A stretch of DNA of 6,281 nucleotides from Anaerolineaceae bacterium UBA6801 (GTDB lineage Bacteria; Chloroflexota; Anaerolineae; Anaerolineales; Anaerolineaceae): NCBI GenBank assembly GCA_002452315.1, contig DKFH01000130.1:1-6281 (forward strand), read 5' to 3'. The notes under the pieces were generated by a model that was given only the letters and a program-made list of their open reading frames with translations, had not been told where the DNA came from and made no database searches. Positions 5,679 to 6,281 of this stretch are shown one piece after another. The position numbers and the translations under genes were made by a program. How positions within the stretch are numbered: position 1 is the first letter of the stretch; every line of letters begins with the position of its first letter.

Positions 5679-6058
5679 GACCAGGCCAGCCTGTAAGCCG
5701 CATTCTGTCCGGCGGGATTCCCGCCTGGATGGACATCTGTCTGGGCTGACGGTTGCCCGTCAGCTCTTGCAGTCTACCCGGAGATGATTGGGAGCCGGGC
5801 TGCTCCCGCCTGCTGACAGGCTTCTCTCCTGCTTGACCTTGCACCGCATGGGGGTTGCCTGGCCGGGGTCATTGCTGACCCCGCCGGTGGTCTCTTACAC
5901 CGCCGTTTCACCCTTGCTCACCCGGGGGTGAGCGGTCTGCTTTCTGTGGCCCTGTTCCGAACGTTTGCACGCTTCCGGGCGTTACCCGGCATGCTGCCCT
6001 GTGGTGTGCGGACTTTCCTCGGGCACGGCGTGCCCGCGTCCATCCAGCTGACCTGGTC
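5679..6058 (-). ncRNA. rnpB: RNase P RNA, bacterial type A
   Basis: Catalytic RNA of ribonuclease P, which matures the 5' ends of tRNAs. On the minus strand the conserved P4 5' segment CGAGGAAAGTCC is at 6021-6010 and the matching 3' segment ACAGAATGCGGCTTA at 5708-5694. GTAAGAGACCACC, the conserved loop segment between P10/P11 and P12, is near 5900-5885, and GGGTAGACT in the P15 region, which contacts the tRNA CCA end, is at 5779-5771. The ends are set by helix P1: GACCAGG at 6058-6052 pairs with CCTGGTC at 5685-5679. The length of about 380 nt fits type A. It is convergent with the tgt-uppP-lipoprotein operon, which ends 86 nt away. Exact mature ends are inferred from P1. Confidence 0.96.
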
Positions 6059-6076
6059 ATTTTTGAAGGGACACTC

Positions 6077-6105
6077 ATTATACGATTAATTTATTAGATT
6101 TGTGC
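6077..6105 (-). promoter_or_regulatory. rnpB promoter
   Basis: A perfect TATAAT (minus strand 6082-6077) places transcription start near 6070, about 12 nt before the predicted mature 5' end. The -35 position (6105-6100, GCACAA) is poor, but the spacer and upstream DNA are very AT-rich, as is common before stable RNA genes. Confidence 0.5.
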
Positions 6106-6156
6106 TGGATTTTTGTATAAAAGCAAGCCTAGTTGAACTGCATGTTGATCAAAAAC

Positions 6157-6186
6157 TTGACCTAATCGGTTATATTATTGTATGCT
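6157..6186 (+). promoter_or_regulatory. Probable promoter of the gene starting at 6220
   Basis: TTGACC (6157-6162) and TATGCT (6181-6186) are 18 nt apart, giving a start near 6193 and a leader of about 27 nt. TATATT at 6171-6176 is an alternative -10 but lacks a properly spaced -35. Confidence 0.4.
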
Positions 6187-6219
6187 ATCCATTATCCTCA
6201 AGTTTGGAGGTTTTTCTCA

Positions 6220-6281
6220 ATGAGTCCCCAATATTCTCGAGAAGCAATTCAGGATGTGATCGAATCGGCGGACAGATGGCA
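6220..6281 (+). CDS. Start of an unidentified protein, cut by the window end
   Basis: ATG at 6220 has a strong GGAGG (6206-6210) 9 nt upstream and a plausible promoter. Only 20 full codons are present (MSPQYSREAIQDVIESADRW), which is too little to assign a family. The visible part is polar and helix-like with no signal peptide. The gene is divergent from rnpB. Confidence 0.7.
   Translation, partial: MSPQYSREAIQDVIESADRW

Noticed and set aside
5578..5844. 88-codon minus-strand frame
   Set aside because: It lies mostly inside RNase P RNA and is an accidental open frame in a structured RNA gene.
1..6281. CRISPR array, tRNA gene, prophage or toxin-antitoxin pair
   Set aside because: No regularly spaced repeat series, tRNA-like cloverleaf, integrase or transposase, or paired small genes of that kind were found on either strand.

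Overview
The window looks like an ordinary piece of bacterial chromosome of middling GC content. The gene set (SDR oxidoreductase, NarL-family kinase remnant, PHP phosphoesterase, Tgt, UppP, lipoprotein, type A RNase P RNA) and its style would suit Chloroflexota such as Anaerolineae. That placement is a guess from general impression; no marker here proves it. No phage, IS transposase, CRISPR array or obvious defence system is present.

Left third (1-1635): this is the accessory-looking part. A 111-bp sequence occurs twice (35-145 and 1214-1324, about 92% identical). Each copy carries GC-rich inverted ends, and the copies flank a complete NAD(P)-dependent SDR oxidoreductase gene (399-1157). The SDR gene has its own AT-rich leader, a Shine-Dalgarno sequence that points to a GTG start, and a terminator-like hairpin that runs into the second repeat. 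Directly after the second repeat comes the C-terminal ATPase end of a sensor histidine kinase with no sensor or histidine domain. It reads as a gene remnant whose break coincides with the repeat edge.

Middle (1694-2815): a minus-strand pair. A PHP-domain metal-dependent phosphoesterase (2707-2033) is transcribed from a near-consensus promoter so close to the ATG that the mRNA is predicted to be leaderless. It is followed by a small membrane protein gene (2000-1694) that is split by a +1 frame change, probably at a run of five C/G bases. A divergent promoter then serves the plus-strand operon.

Right half (2788-6281): tgt (queuosine tRNA-guanine transglycosylase), uppP (undecaprenyl-diphosphatase) and a PstS-like lipoprotein lie 14 and 4 nt apart and probably form one operon. 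RNase P RNA (rnpB) follows on the minus strand, convergent to the operon, with its own -10 element. A divergent gene starts at 6220 and runs off the window.

Functionally the operon combines tRNA modification, recycling of the cell-wall lipid carrier and an exported solute-binding-type lipoprotein. I see no single pathway linking them. I did not find a convincing new multi-gene system. The points most worth a second look are the repeat-SDR-repeat-broken kinase layout, the leaderless PHP gene and the frameshifted membrane gene.
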